NCBI RefSeq assembly: GCF_013177315.1 | Contig: NZ_CP053661.1 | Location: 124,001 to 188,000, forward strand | Reading direction: 5' to 3' | Length of the DNA: 64,000 nucleotides | From: Thermoleptolyngbya sichuanensis A183 | Lineage (GTDB): Bacteria > Cyanobacteriota > Cyanobacteriia > Elainellales > Elainellaceae | Part shown: one piece after another, positions 9,376-17,727 of the stretch | Numbering within the stretch: the stretch's first letter is position 1 | Layout of the letters: the number at the start of each line of letters is the position of its first letter | Notes under the pieces: generated by a model | The model's input: the letters and a program-made list of their open reading frames with translations, nothing else | What the model was told of the DNA's origin: nothing | Database searches by the model: none | Program-made: the position numbers and the translations under genes

Positions 9376-10980
9376 TTAGTTCGGATTACCCGCAATGCCC
9401 GTGGAGGTGCTGCTGGTGGTGTAGACACCCGAAGGAGCGCCCGTCGCATCTTTCACAAAGCCAGCGTAGGCTTCCATGCCGTGCTCGCCAATGTCCAGAC
9501 CCACCAGTTCTTCTTCAGCAGTCACTCGAATACCCATCAGAGCCTTGAGCGCATACCAGAAGATGGTAGACAGGACGGTGATGATCAATCCACAGAGCAG
9601 CGTACCGCCAAGCTGAATGCCAAACTGGGTCAAGCCGCCGCCATAGAACAGACCCGCCAGCGGACCTTCGCCATCACCATACAGCGTACCGTCGGGCCCT
9701 TTGGCGAACAGACCCACTGCCAGCGTACCCCACAGACCGTTCACTAGGTGAACCGAGGTTGCGCCCACCGGGTCATCAATTCGGATGCGGTCGAAGAAGC
9801 CGACAGCCAGCACCACCAGGATGCCGCCGATCAGTCCGATGATGGCCGCAGCGCCCGCAGTAACCCAGGCGCAAGGGGCGGTGATTGCCACCAGACCGGC
9901 CAGAATGCCGTTGATCGTCATAGACAGATCAGGCTTGCCCAGTAGAGACCAAGCCGTGAAGGTCGCCGCCACGCCACCAAAGGCAGCCGCGATGTTCGTG
10001 GTCAGCGCGATGTGGGCGATCGCCGAACCGTCGCCAACCCCCATCGTCGAACCGGGGTTGAAGCCAAACCAGCCCAGCCACAGGATCAAGCAGCCCAGCG
10101 TGGCAATGCTCATGTTGTGACCCGGCAGGGCATTGGGAGTACCGTCCTCGTTGTACTTGCCAAGACGGGGCCCAAGGATAGCAGCACCCATCAGCGCAGC
10201 CCAGCCACCCACGGCGTGCACCACCGTCGAACCGGCAAAATCCCAGAAGCCAGCATTGCCCAGCAAACCGCCACCCCAGACCATGTGGCCCGTGATGGGG
10301 TAAGCAAGACCCACCAGCAGCAGACTGAAGAGCATGAAGTCAATGAACTTGATGCGCTCAGCAACCGCCCCAGATACGATCGTTGCGGCAGTTCCAGCGA
10401 ACACCAGCTGGAAGAAAAACTTGGCAGCCAGCGGCACGCCCGCCCAGCTAATGGCGCTGTACACGCCTTCGTAGGCATCACCGGTTGCAGGGCTATTGTC
10501 TGCGCCAGAGAGGAAGAAGGGCGCAGCCGTACCAAAGAAGGGGTTGCCATCGCTGAACATCAGACCCCAGCCGATGAACCAGTAGGCAATCGTAGACAAA
10601 GCGAACACGATTAGGTTCTTGGAAAGGATATTAACAGCGTTCTTTTGGCGGCAAAAGCCCGTTTCTAACATCCCGAAGCCTGCGTTCATAAAGAACACGA
10701 GCACCCCTGCCAGCACCACCCAGAGGGTGTCCAGCCCGACCCGCAGTTCGTCTGTGGTTGCAGCCAGAGACTCGACCGTGGGTGCATCCTGGGCGACCGC
10801 AGCCGTGCTGCTAACCAGCAGGATCAGCGCCACCAAGGGAATGCAGGCTTGCCAGGTTGGAGAGAGAGAATTGATGGTCGCCCGGGGGCGCTCTAAAAGC
10901 ATTTTGGCGATCGCAGACAGACCGCGCCGATCGATCAGCGGCTGCCGTCTGTTTCGCTTTCTGAGAACTAATCTAGACAT
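9376..10980 (-). CDS. amt: Ammonium transporter (Amt family)
   Basis: An integral membrane ammonium channel/transporter of 534 residues with about eleven hydrophobic helices after a cleavable or uncleaved signal region ([13 protein letters not shown]). Diagnostic blocks are [25 protein letters not shown], the central [13 protein letters not shown] and GWFGFNPGS. The C-terminal cytosolic segment ([15 protein letters not shown]) is the conserved regulatory tail seen in Amt1-type proteins that interact with PII. The ATG at 10980 is preferred over the upstream in-frame start at 11082 because AAGGAA precedes it. An NtcA-type site lies 268 bp upstream. Confidence 0.93.
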   Translation of the reverse strand: MSRLVLRKRNRRQPLIDRRGLSAIAKMLLERPRATINSLSPTWQACIPLVALILLVSSTAAVAQDAPTVESLAATTDELRVGLDTLWVVLAGVLVFFMNAGFGMLETGFCRQKNAVNILSKNLIVFALSTIAYWFIGWGLMFSDGNPFFGTAAPFFLSGADNSPATGDAYEGVYSAISWAGVPLAAKFFFQLVFAGTAATIVSGAVAERIKFIDFMLFSLLLVGLAYPITGHMVWGGGLLGNAGFWDFAGSTVVHAVGGWAALMGAAILGPRLGKYNEDGTPNALPGHNMSIATLGCLILWLGWFGFNPGSTMGVGDGSAIAHIALTTNIAAAFGGVAATFTAWSLLGKPDLSMTINGILAGLVAITAPCAWVTAGAAAIIGLIGGILVVLAVGFFDRIRIDDPVGATSVHLVNGLWGTLAVGLFAKGPDGTLYGDGEGPLAGLFYGGGLTQFGIQLGGTLLCGLIITVLSTIFWYALKALMGIRVTAEEELVGLDIGEHGMEAYAGFVKDATGAPSGVYTTSSTSTGIAGNPN

Positions 10981-11385
10981 TGGTGGACGTTCCTTGAACG
11001 TAGATAAACTAATGACGCGGCTCAAAACTGACACCGCATCCCCAGATCGAAGAGGAGGGTAATAGACCAGCCCAGATTTCAAGAGCCAGGTCAGCTTGGC
11101 AGATTATATGATCGCCACCGCTCCAAGCAATTGCATCTGTGGCAAAAGATGCCAGCAGACTCAAAGCCATAGGCAAAAGCCTATGGAAACTTGGCGCAGG
11201 GCGTGAATCAATTAATACAGATTCCACCAATGAAGAGAAAGTAAATCTGTATCCTGAATTACAAAACCAGATCTTCGACCCAAATCCCCCTACAGGTGGG
11301 ATCAGGGAAAGCCTACCCCGCAGAGCCTACAGCACTTTGCGCTAGAGCAGAACTGGGCGTTTAAGGGACTCACACCATAAGAGAC
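10981..11385. other. Intergenic region carrying the amt promoter
   Basis: A 405-bp stretch between the desulfurase stop and the amt ATG. It holds the NtcA-type palindrome at 11248-11263. Apart from a short inverted repeat around CATAGGCAAAAGCCTATG (11167-11184), no other element was recognised. Confidence 0.5.
11248..11263 (-). promoter_or_regulatory. Putative NtcA binding site upstream of amt
   Basis: TGTATCCTGAATTACA matches the NtcA consensus GTA-N8-TAC including flanking T and A. NtcA is the cyanobacterial CRP-family nitrogen regulator that activates ammonium transporters under nitrogen limitation. On the minus strand a weak TGGAAT-like -10 lies 22 bases after the box, the usual spacing for NtcA-activated promoters. 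The long distance to the ATG implies a leader of over 200 nt. Confidence 0.6.
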
Positions 11386-12558
11386 TCACACTACAGACTG
11401 CTGCAAGCCTTGTCCGTCCGCCAGACGATCCAGGATTTGCCGGAGGGCGATCGCCGTCCAGTCGATATCGGCTTCGGTCGTATAGCGTCCCAAGGTGAGC
11501 CGAATGCCGCCTGTGGCCTGGCGATCGCCCAGTCCCATCGCCCGCAGCACAGGGCTGGGCTGGAGCTTGCCGCTGTTGCAAGCAGAGCCAGCGCTAATGC
11601 CAATACCCGCCAGGTTCATTTGGCGCACCAGGGTTCGACCCGTCAGGGCTTGTCCGTCGGCATGGCGCAGGCAAAAGCTGACGTGGTGGGGCAGTCGATG
11701 CAGGCGATCGCCCGTGGGGATGAGGTCTGGCACATCGGCCAACTGGTCAACCAGGCGATCGCGCAGGGAGACCAGCCGGGGCGTTTCGCTGGGTAGCTCG
11801 CGGGCAGCCAGTTCTGCGGCCATGCCAAATCCGGCGATCGCGCCCACAGCCTGGGTTCCCGACCGTAGTCCCTGCTCTTGGCCGCCGCCGCCCAAAAGCG
11901 GAGCCAGCGCCACGCCGGGCCGTACATACAAAGCCCCCACACCCTGGGGCCCATAGAGCTTGTGGCTGGACAGCGAGAGCAGATCTACAGGCAACCGCTG
12001 CACATCTAGCGGCAGCCGCCCCGCCACCTGCACCGCGTCGGTATGAAACCGTGCGCCATGATCGCGGGCGATCTGTCCTAGCACTTCGATCGGCTGGAGC
12101 GTCCCGATTTCACTCTGTCCGTAAATGATCGAAACCAGAACTGTGTTGGGTCGCAGGGCTGTCTGCAAGTCGGCCGGATCGACCCGCCCTTGGCGGTTGA
12201 CCGGAAGCCACGTCACCTGCCAGCCCTGGCGCTCCAACTGGCGGGCTGGTTCCGTGACGGCCGAATGCTCGACGCTGGACACGATCAAATGCTGGGGCGC
12301 GGAATATTGACGTGCTATGCCACAGAGAGCCAGGTTATCAGACTCGGTGCCGCCGGAGGTAAACACAATGCTGTCAGGCGGTGCGTTGATCAGGGCAGCG
12401 ACCTGGGCGCGGGCCAGTTCCAGGGCTTCGGTGGCCCGCTGCCCCCACTGATGCAGACTGGAGGGATTGCCCCACTGCTGAGTCAAAACGGCGTGCCAGC
12501 GGGCGATCGCCTCTGGGCGGGTGGGCGTGGTGGCGCTGTAGTCCAGATAAATCTGCAT
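11386..12558 (-). CDS. Cysteine desulfurase, NifS/IscS type
   Basis: A PLP-dependent enzyme that removes sulfur from cysteine for Fe-S clusters and thiolated tRNA. It has 390 residues. The PLP lysine is K200 in SSHKLYGPQG, the cofactor histidine lies in SSVEHSAV, and the persulfide-forming Cys is C327 in SAGSACNSG. The block usually read as NNEIG is GQSEIGTLQP here, a variant seen in one cyanobacterial subgroup. No iscU, nifU or tRNA-thiolase gene is adjacent, so it probably supplies a general housekeeping pool. The start codon ATG (MQIYLDYSATTPT) matches the family. Confidence 0.92.
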   Translation of the reverse strand: MQIYLDYSATTPTRPEAIARWHAVLTQQWGNPSSLHQWGQRATEALELARAQVAALINAPPDSIVFTSGGTESDNLALCGIARQYSAPQHLIVSSVEHSAVTEPARQLERQGWQVTWLPVNRQGRVDPADLQTALRPNTVLVSIIYGQSEIGTLQPIEVLGQIARDHGARFHTDAVQVAGRLPLDVQRLPVDLLSLSSHKLYGPQGVGALYVRPGVALAPLLGGGGQEQGLRSGTQAVGAIAGFGMAAELAARELPSETPRLVSLRDRLVDQLADVPDLIPTGDRLHRLPHHVSFCLRHADGQALTGRTLVRQMNLAGIGISAGSACNSGKLQPSPVLRAMGLGDRQATGGIRLTLGRYTTEADIDWTAIALRQILDRLADGQGLQQSVV

Positions 12559-12650
12559 CGAGCATTCCCCGCAAACTCCATTTCTCAGGATATCGCGCCC
12601 CGATGGCAGCAGCGGAACATCCCTGTTCTAGCTCGATGTTCTAGCTCGAT

Positions 12651-12781
12651 CTCAACCCGTCCCGTCTCAACTCGTGCCGTCTCAACTCGTGCCGTCTCAA
12701 CTCGTGCCGTCTCAACCCGTCCCGTCTCAACTCGTGCCGTCTCAACTCGTGCCGTCTCAACTCGTGCCGTCTCAACCCGTA
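12651..12781. repeat. Tandem array, 15-bp unit with 60-bp higher-order period
   Basis: Eight complete units and a partial ninth. One variant, CTCAACCCGTCCCGT, begins at 12651 and 12711; each is followed by three copies of CTCAACTCGTGCCGT, giving two 60-bp blocks. The array lies between the divergent desulfurase and TIR-WD40 genes, 163 bp before the latter. Because the unit is a multiple of three it keeps several frames open, producing spurious ORFs. Confidence 0.9.
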
Positions 12782-12943
12782 CTGATGGAGTAGCTTGTTT
12801 TTCCATGCAAATATAAAAAATGCCAACAACTCGCTCGATCTCCCAAACTGCCCGGTAGGATAGAACCATTCTGGGGTTGCCCATCGCGTCCCTACGGTTT
12901 TCCCAAACGGTTTCCCCCACCGCTTCTTTAAGTTGCATCTACC

Positions 12944-15900
12944 ATGAGCGATTCGGCATCCGGGTCTGCTGCTGCATTCTCTGCGCCTTCTCTTCCTGAC
13001 AACATCACAGGCATTCGCATGGCGGATGTGCTGCTGCTGCCTGACGAACAGCAGTCGGTGGTGCGGTGGCTGCTGCGCCATAATGTTGTGTCTCTGAGCG
13101 AAACGGCTGCTCACTTTCAGCAGACCGAAGCTGAGATGCAGGCGTTTTTGCTGCCGCTATTGGAAAAGCGCATTGTCCGCCAGGTGGAGCAGGATGGGGC
13201 GATCGCCTATGAGGTGAAACTGGCACACAAATCCAACCGCCGGATGCCCAGGGACATCTGGAAAATCCTGGACATGTCCAGCGAAACGGCAAATGTCTTT
13301 GTGTCCTATTCCCGTCGCAACAGGCCCTTTGTGCAAACGCTGGTGCAGGCGCTCCAAAAGCGAGGGCGCGAGGTCTGGGTTGATTGGGACAGCATTCCGT
13401 CGGGAGCGGACTGGTGGGAAGAAATTAAGCTGGGCATTGAGGTCGCCGACACCATGATCTTTGTCCTCAGCCCAGAGTCGGCGGCTTCGGAGGTGTGTGG
13501 CCGCGAGCTAGAACATGCCCTGCAACATCAGAAGCGTCTGCTGCCTGTGGTTTGCAAAGACGTTGACCCGGCGCTGGTGCATCCCGAACTGGGCAAAATC
13601 AACTGGATTTTTTTGCGAGATACGGACAATTTTGAAGTTGGGTTTCGCAGCCTGGTGTCGGCGCTGGATGCCGATTTGTCTTATGTGCGAACCCACACGC
13701 GGCTGCTGGTGCGGGCAACGGAATGGAACGCACGCGGCAAGGATCGCAGCCTACTGCTGCGGGGCAGCGAAATTCAGGAGGCTCGGCGCTGGCTGGCTGA
13801 GGGCGAACACAAGGAACCCCAGGCGCTGCAAGTGCAGAAGGAATACATCTGGGCTTCCTACAACGAAGAGATGGATCATCAGCAGGAGGAACTGGCGGAG
13901 CAAAAGCAGATCCTCCGGCAGCAGCGATTGCTGACCCAGACGATCGCAGCGGCAGGAGCAATGGCGATCGCCCTTGGGATCGTGTCCTTCAGCCTGTATC
14001 GCTCGGCGGAAAGCAACCGCAGCCTTGCGGAACGGGAGCGACTGACGGCGCTGACGGAGGCTTCGGGGGCGCTGTATGGCTCGGGGCAAACCTTTGAGGC
14101 GCTGGTGAAGGCCGTAGAAGCAGGGTTTACGCTGAACACCCTAAAGCGGAGAGAACAGGCGCAGAATCCAGACGTGCGATCGCGCGTGTTGTCTTCGTTG
14201 CAGCAGGCGATCTACTGGGTGCATGAGCGCAACCAACTGCGGGGACACGCCGGAGCCGTGTGGCAGGCCGCCCTCAGCCCCGATGAACAGCGGCTCGCCT
14301 CTGCCAGCGCCGACGGCACGGTTCGCCTATGGCAGATGGATGGAACGCCTGTGCAAACGCTGGCAGGCGACACCTCCCAGGCGCTCAGCGTTGTCGTGCT
14401 GCCTCACGAACGAATTGTCAGCGCCCATGACGACGGTAGCCTCTGGTTTCGCAAGCCCAACGGCACGGGGATTCGCCAGTTTGCCCACAGTCAGGCGGTC
14501 AATGCGCTGAGCGCCGCGCCCAATGGAGGGGCGATCGCCGCCGCCAGCGAAGACGGCACGGTGAGCTTGTGGGATGAAGCGGGTCGGCGCTTGGGCACGC
14601 TGCCCAGCCAGAACACACCCGTCCGCATCATCGCTCATAGCCCCGATGGAAAAATCCTGGCAACGGGCAGCGCCGATGGAATGATCCGCCTCTGGCAGAC
14701 GGATGGAACCCGCTGGAAGACCATTCCCAGCGGCGATTTGGCAGTGACCAGTCTAGCCTTCAGTCCCAACGGGCAAATCCTGGCTGCCAGCCGGCTGGAT
14801 GGGCAGGTGCGGCTGTGGCGGCTGGACGGCACGCCCGTCCACACCTTCCAGGGGCATTCTTCGCCAATCTATAGCCTGGTATTTAGCCCAACAGACGATT
14901 TGCTGGCCACTGCGAGCGCCGACAAGACGATCAAGCTCTGGCGACTGGACGGTACGCTGCTGTCTACGCTGGGCGGCCACACCTCCCAGGTTCACAGCCT
15001 CCGCTTCAGCCGCGATGGCAAGACGCTGATTTCTGGCAGTGGCGATCGCACGCTGCGGCTGTGGCGGGTAAATCACACGCTGCTGAACCAACTGTATGAC
15101 CACACCGAGCGGGTGTATGATGTGGACTTTTCCCCCGACGGCGACCTGATTGCCTCCGCCAGTGGCGATCGCACGGTGCGTCTGTGGAACCGAAACGGCC
15201 AGTTGCAAAAGACTCTGGCCGTCCATACCGCCGCCGTGCGCGGCGTGGCCTTCAGCGCCGATAATCAAACCCTGGCTTCGGCCAGCGCCGATCGCACGGT
15301 AAAGCTCTGGAACCGAAACGGCGACCTGTTGCAAACCCTGACTGGCCACACCGCCGCCGTGAACGAAGTTGCCTTTTCACCCAGCCGCGACCAGCTTGCC
15401 TCCGCCAGCGACGATGGCCTGGTGCGCCTCTGGCAGCGCGACGGCCGCCTTGTGAACACGCTCCAGGGGCATCGCGGCAGCGTTCTCAGCGTGGACTATA
15501 GCCGCGACGGGCAGATGCTTGCTACAGCCGGCACCGATAAGGTGGTCATTCTGTGGACGGCAGAGGGTCGCAAACTCCGCACGCTGCGCGGCCACAGCGG
15601 CAAGGTGTATCACGCCAGCTTTAGCCCCGATGGACGGGCGATCGCCACCGCCAGCTACGACAACACGGTCAAGCTCTGGACACCCGACGGCACGCTGCTG
15701 GTCACGCTGGAAGGGCACAGCGATGGCGTGCTGCATGTCGGCTTTAGCCCCGATGGGCAAACCCTAACGACCGCCAGCTACGACGGCACGATCAAACTCT
15801 GGACGCTGGAGGGCAAACTTATCAGCACGCTGCGCGGCCACCGCGACGGGGTCAATACTGCCGTCTATAGTCCCGATGGGCAGACCCTCGCCACCGCCAG

Positions 15901-16048
15901 CAACGACCACACGATTTTGCTGTGGACGCTGACCCAGATGAATGACCTAGAACATTTGCTGAACCTGGGGTGTGACCTACTGCAAGACTATCGTCACAGT
16001 CTGCCTGTGCTGGAGCAAGGCCGATTGGCAGAGTGTGATGGGACTTAG
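12944..16048 (+). CDS. wHTH-TIR-transmembrane-WD40 repeat protein
   Basis: A 1034-residue multidomain protein. Residues about 25-92 look like a winged-helix module. Residues about 116-242 are a TIR domain: VFVSYSRR strand, the BB-loop region DSIPSGADWWEE, and SEVCGRELE, where E188 is the candidate catalytic glutamate of NAD-cleaving TIRs. A coiled segment (305-330) precedes one transmembrane helix (331-352). Residues about 431-1010 hold 14 WD40 repeats by count of terminal L-W pairs, enough for two seven-bladed propellers. The likely role is a membrane-tethered sensor whose propeller controls TIR activity, by analogy to bacterial TIR immunity or stress proteins. It is not in an operon. The stop codon lies inside repeat copy B. 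Confidence 0.88.
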   Translation: MSDSASGSAAAFSAPSLPDNITGIRMADVLLLPDEQQSVVRWLLRHNVVSLSETAAHFQQTEAEMQAFLLPLLEKRIVRQVEQDGAIAYEVKLAHKSNRRMPRDIWKILDMSSETANVFVSYSRRNRPFVQTLVQALQKRGREVWVDWDSIPSGADWWEEIKLGIEVADTMIFVLSPESAASEVCGRELEHALQHQKRLLPVVCKDVDPALVHPELGKINWIFLRDTDNFEVGFRSLVSALDADLSYVRTHTRLLVRATEWNARGKDRSLLLRGSEIQEARRWLAEGEHKEPQALQVQKEYIWASYNEEMDHQQEELAEQKQILRQQRLLTQTIAAAGAMAIALGIVSFSLYRSAESNRSLAERERLTALTEASGALYGSGQTFEALVKAVEAGFTLNTLKRREQAQNPDVRSRVLSSLQQAIYWVHERNQLRGHAGAVWQAALSPDEQRLASASADGTVRLWQMDGTPVQTLAGDTSQALSVVVLPHERIVSAHDDGSLWFRKPNGTGIRQFAHSQAVNALSAAPNGGAIAAASEDGTVSLWDEAGRRLGTLPSQNTPVRIIAHSPDGKILATGSADGMIRLWQTDGTRWKTIPSGDLAVTSLAFSPNGQILAASRLDGQVRLWRLDGTPVHTFQGHSSPIYSLVFSPTDDLLATASADKTIKLWRLDGTLLSTLGGHTSQVHSLRFSRDGKTLISGSGDRTLRLWRVNHTLLNQLYDHTERVYDVDFSPDGDLIASASGDRTVRLWNRNGQLQKTLAVHTAAVRGVAFSADNQTLASASADRTVKLWNRNGDLLQTLTGHTAAVNEVAFSPSRDQLASASDDGLVRLWQRDGRLVNTLQGHRGSVLSVDYSRDGQMLATAGTDKVVILWTAEGRKLRTLRGHSGKVYHASFSPDGRAIATASYDNTVKLWTPDGTLLVTLEGHSDGVLHVGFSPDGQTLTTASYDGTIKLWTLEGKLISTLRGHRDGVNTAVYSPDGQTLATASNDHTILLWTLTQMNDLEHLLNLGCDLLQDYRHSLPVLEQGRLAECDGT

Positions 16049-16129
16049 GCAGTTGGACGATTTCTCATGGGCGCAGGCCGCGAGAAATCGTCCAAAACCC
16101 AAAGAGCTTATCGCAAGTGCGTAAGTCCT
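16040..16129 (+). repeat. 90-bp palindromic element, copy B
   Basis: Ends are GGGACTTAGGCA and TGCGTAAGTCCT. The internal arms TTGGACGATTTCTC and GAGAAATCGTCCAA form a hairpin. The TAG at 16046-16048 that ends the TIR-WD40 gene is inside the left terminus, so the last residues (Gly-Thr) are element-derived. Confidence 0.9.
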
Positions 16130-16229
16130 GTGTGAATCAAGGGAATGAGGAGGTAAAGCAATGAGCCATAGGGGGCGATAATTTGGAGAGCCGCTTTTCC
16201 CTAAACTCCTGACTCCCAAACCTCTGACC

Positions 16230-16727
16230 ATGCCCGTCTACACCCTGGCTGAATTGCAGCAGGCGATCGCCCAAAATCCTGACCAATGGCGACCGCTGGT
16301 GTTTACCAATGGCTGCTTTGACCTGATTCATGCGGGACATGTGCGCTACTTGCAGGCGGCGGCAACTCAGGGGCGGTCGCTCGTCGTGGGGCTAAATAGC
16401 GATGCCTCGGTGCAGCGCATCAAGCCTGCCAAACCCGGACAGCCGCCGCGTCCCATCGTGCCCACAGCCCAGCGGGCCGAGGTGTTGGCAGCGCTGAAAC
16501 CTGTGGACGGCGTGGTGGTGTTTGAGGAACCCACGGCGATCGCCCTGATATCGGCCCTCCAGCCTGATATCTATGTTAAAGGCGGCGATTACACGGTCGC
16601 AACGCTGCCGGAAGCGCCCACAGTCCAGGCCTACGGCGGGCGAATCGAGCTGATTCAAGTAGAAGTGCCCAGTTCCACCACGGCGATCATTCAGCGCATT
16701 CTGGCAGGCGCAGCCAGCAAAGAGTAG
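16230..16727 (+). CDS. rfaE2: D-glycero-beta-D-manno-heptose 1-phosphate adenylyltransferase
   Basis: A nucleotidyltransferase of 165 residues that activates heptose-1-phosphate with ATP to ADP-heptose for lipopolysaccharide core synthesis. The nucleotide-binding signature TNGCFDLIHAGHVRYL (with HxGH) is near the N-terminus, and VYKGGDYTVA-like KGGDY and the C-terminal STTAIIQRI match the RfaE2/HldE C-terminal domain. The kinase half (HldE N-domain) is absent, so this is the standalone form. It sits between two 90-bp element copies, with no operon partners visible. Confidence 0.88.
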   Translation: MPVYTLAELQQAIAQNPDQWRPLVFTNGCFDLIHAGHVRYLQAAATQGRSLVVGLNSDASVQRIKPAKPGQPPRPIVPTAQRAEVLAALKPVDGVVVFEEPTAIALISALQPDIYVKGGDYTVATLPEAPTVQAYGGRIELIQVEVPSSTTAIIQRILAGAASKE

Positions 16728-16743
16728 AGGTGGAGATTAAAGT

Positions 16744-16833
16744 AGGACTTACGCAGTTGGGCAATTTCTTATGGGCACAGGCCGCGAGAAATTGCCCAAA
16801 ATCCAGAAAGCTGATGGCAAGTGCGTAAGTCCT
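16744..16833 (+). repeat. 90-bp palindromic element, copy C
   Basis: Ends are AGGACTTACGCA and TGCGTAAGTCCT, a perfect 12-bp terminal inverted repeat. The internal arms TTGGGCAATTTCTT and GAGAAATTGCCCAA show compensatory differences from copy B. It begins 17 bases past the rfaE2 stop. Confidence 0.92.
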
Positions 16834-16894
16834 GTAAAGGTTAAAATGAGGAATCGCGTAAAACTCGCGCTTTTGCTCGGTGCTGCTGCAAATC

Positions 16895-17659
16895 ATGGAT
16901 AACGTGCAAGCCAATCTGTCACAATCTCCGCTGGATATCACCGCTTCGTCCGAGCCTGGCGCGTCTGACTTCATTCCCGATTTCCTCGCCCGCCTCCAGT
17001 CTGAAAACGAGAAGACCCAGTTGCAGTTGCTCCAAGACATTGCCGCCCAAGGCGACTCCGGGCTGACGGTGCTAATGCGGGTGCTGCAAGACCGCCAGGG
17101 CAGCAAACCGGGGCCGCTGGAAGGCAAGGCCGTGCAGATTTTGGCCGCTGCTGAATCTCCCAAAGCGCAGGAGTTTTTGCAGACCCAGTTTCCTCAGGGG
17201 CTAGTGCCTGGGCGATCGCAGCGCGGCATAGACTATTCCCCGCTGCAAACGCTGCTAGTTCAGCAAGACTTTCAGGCGGCCGATCGCCTGACGTTAGAGA
17301 AACTGTGCGAACTGGCGGGGCCGGCTGCCGTGCAGCGCCGCTGGATTTATTTCACCGAAGTCGATGACTTTCCCATCGAGGATTTGCAGACCATCAACAC
17401 GCTCTGGCTCGTCTATTCCGAAGGCAAGTTTGGCTTTTCGGTGCAGCGCGATCTGTGGCTTAGCGTGGGCAAAAACTGGGATCGGCTCTGGCCGCTGATT
17501 GGCTGGAAGTCGGGGAATAACTGGACACGCTATCCGGGCGGCTTTACCTGGAGTTTGACGGCTCCCCGTGGTCATCTGCCCCTGTCCAATCAACTCCGGG
17601 GCGTACGCACGATGGCCTCGCTGATGGCACATCCAGCGTGGACCGCGCAGGAGAAGTGA
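16895..17659 (+). CDS. GUN4 domain protein
   Basis: The C-terminal half (about residues 110-245) is a GUN4 domain: DYSPLQTLLVQQDFQAADRL, LEKLCELAG, then IDDFP-like VDDFPIEDLQTINTLW and GWKSGNNWTRYPGGFTWSL. GUN4 proteins bind protoporphyrin IX and Mg-protoporphyrin and stimulate Mg-chelatase at the first step of chlorophyll synthesis. The N-terminal 80 residues form the helical bundle typical of cyanobacterial GUN4. The protein has 254 residues from the ATG at 16895; a GTG at 16880 is also possible. Family paralogs exist, so this may be the main GUN4 or a relative. Confidence 0.88.
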   Translation: MDNVQANLSQSPLDITASSEPGASDFIPDFLARLQSENEKTQLQLLQDIAAQGDSGLTVLMRVLQDRQGSKPGPLEGKAVQILAAAESPKAQEFLQTQFPQGLVPGRSQRGIDYSPLQTLLVQQDFQAADRLTLEKLCELAGPAAVQRRWIYFTEVDDFPIEDLQTINTLWLVYSEGKFGFSVQRDLWLSVGKNWDRLWPLIGWKSGNNWTRYPGGFTWSLTAPRGHLPLSNQLRGVRTMASLMAHPAWTAQEK

Positions 17660-17727
17660 GGCTGATTTTGAATTTTGGATTGGGGATTTTGGATTGGCGA
17701 TTTTGGGTTGCACGAGGTGCTGACGGT

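Noticed and set aside
12651-12781. Possible CRISPR array
   Set aside because: Units are 15 bp and contiguous, without unique spacers of 30-40 bp; no cas genes are present in the window.
12585-12938. Open frame with RVETA pentapeptide repeats on the minus strand
   Set aside because: It is created by the 15-bp array, whose length keeps frames open. The flanking parts have no coding character and no homology is recognised.
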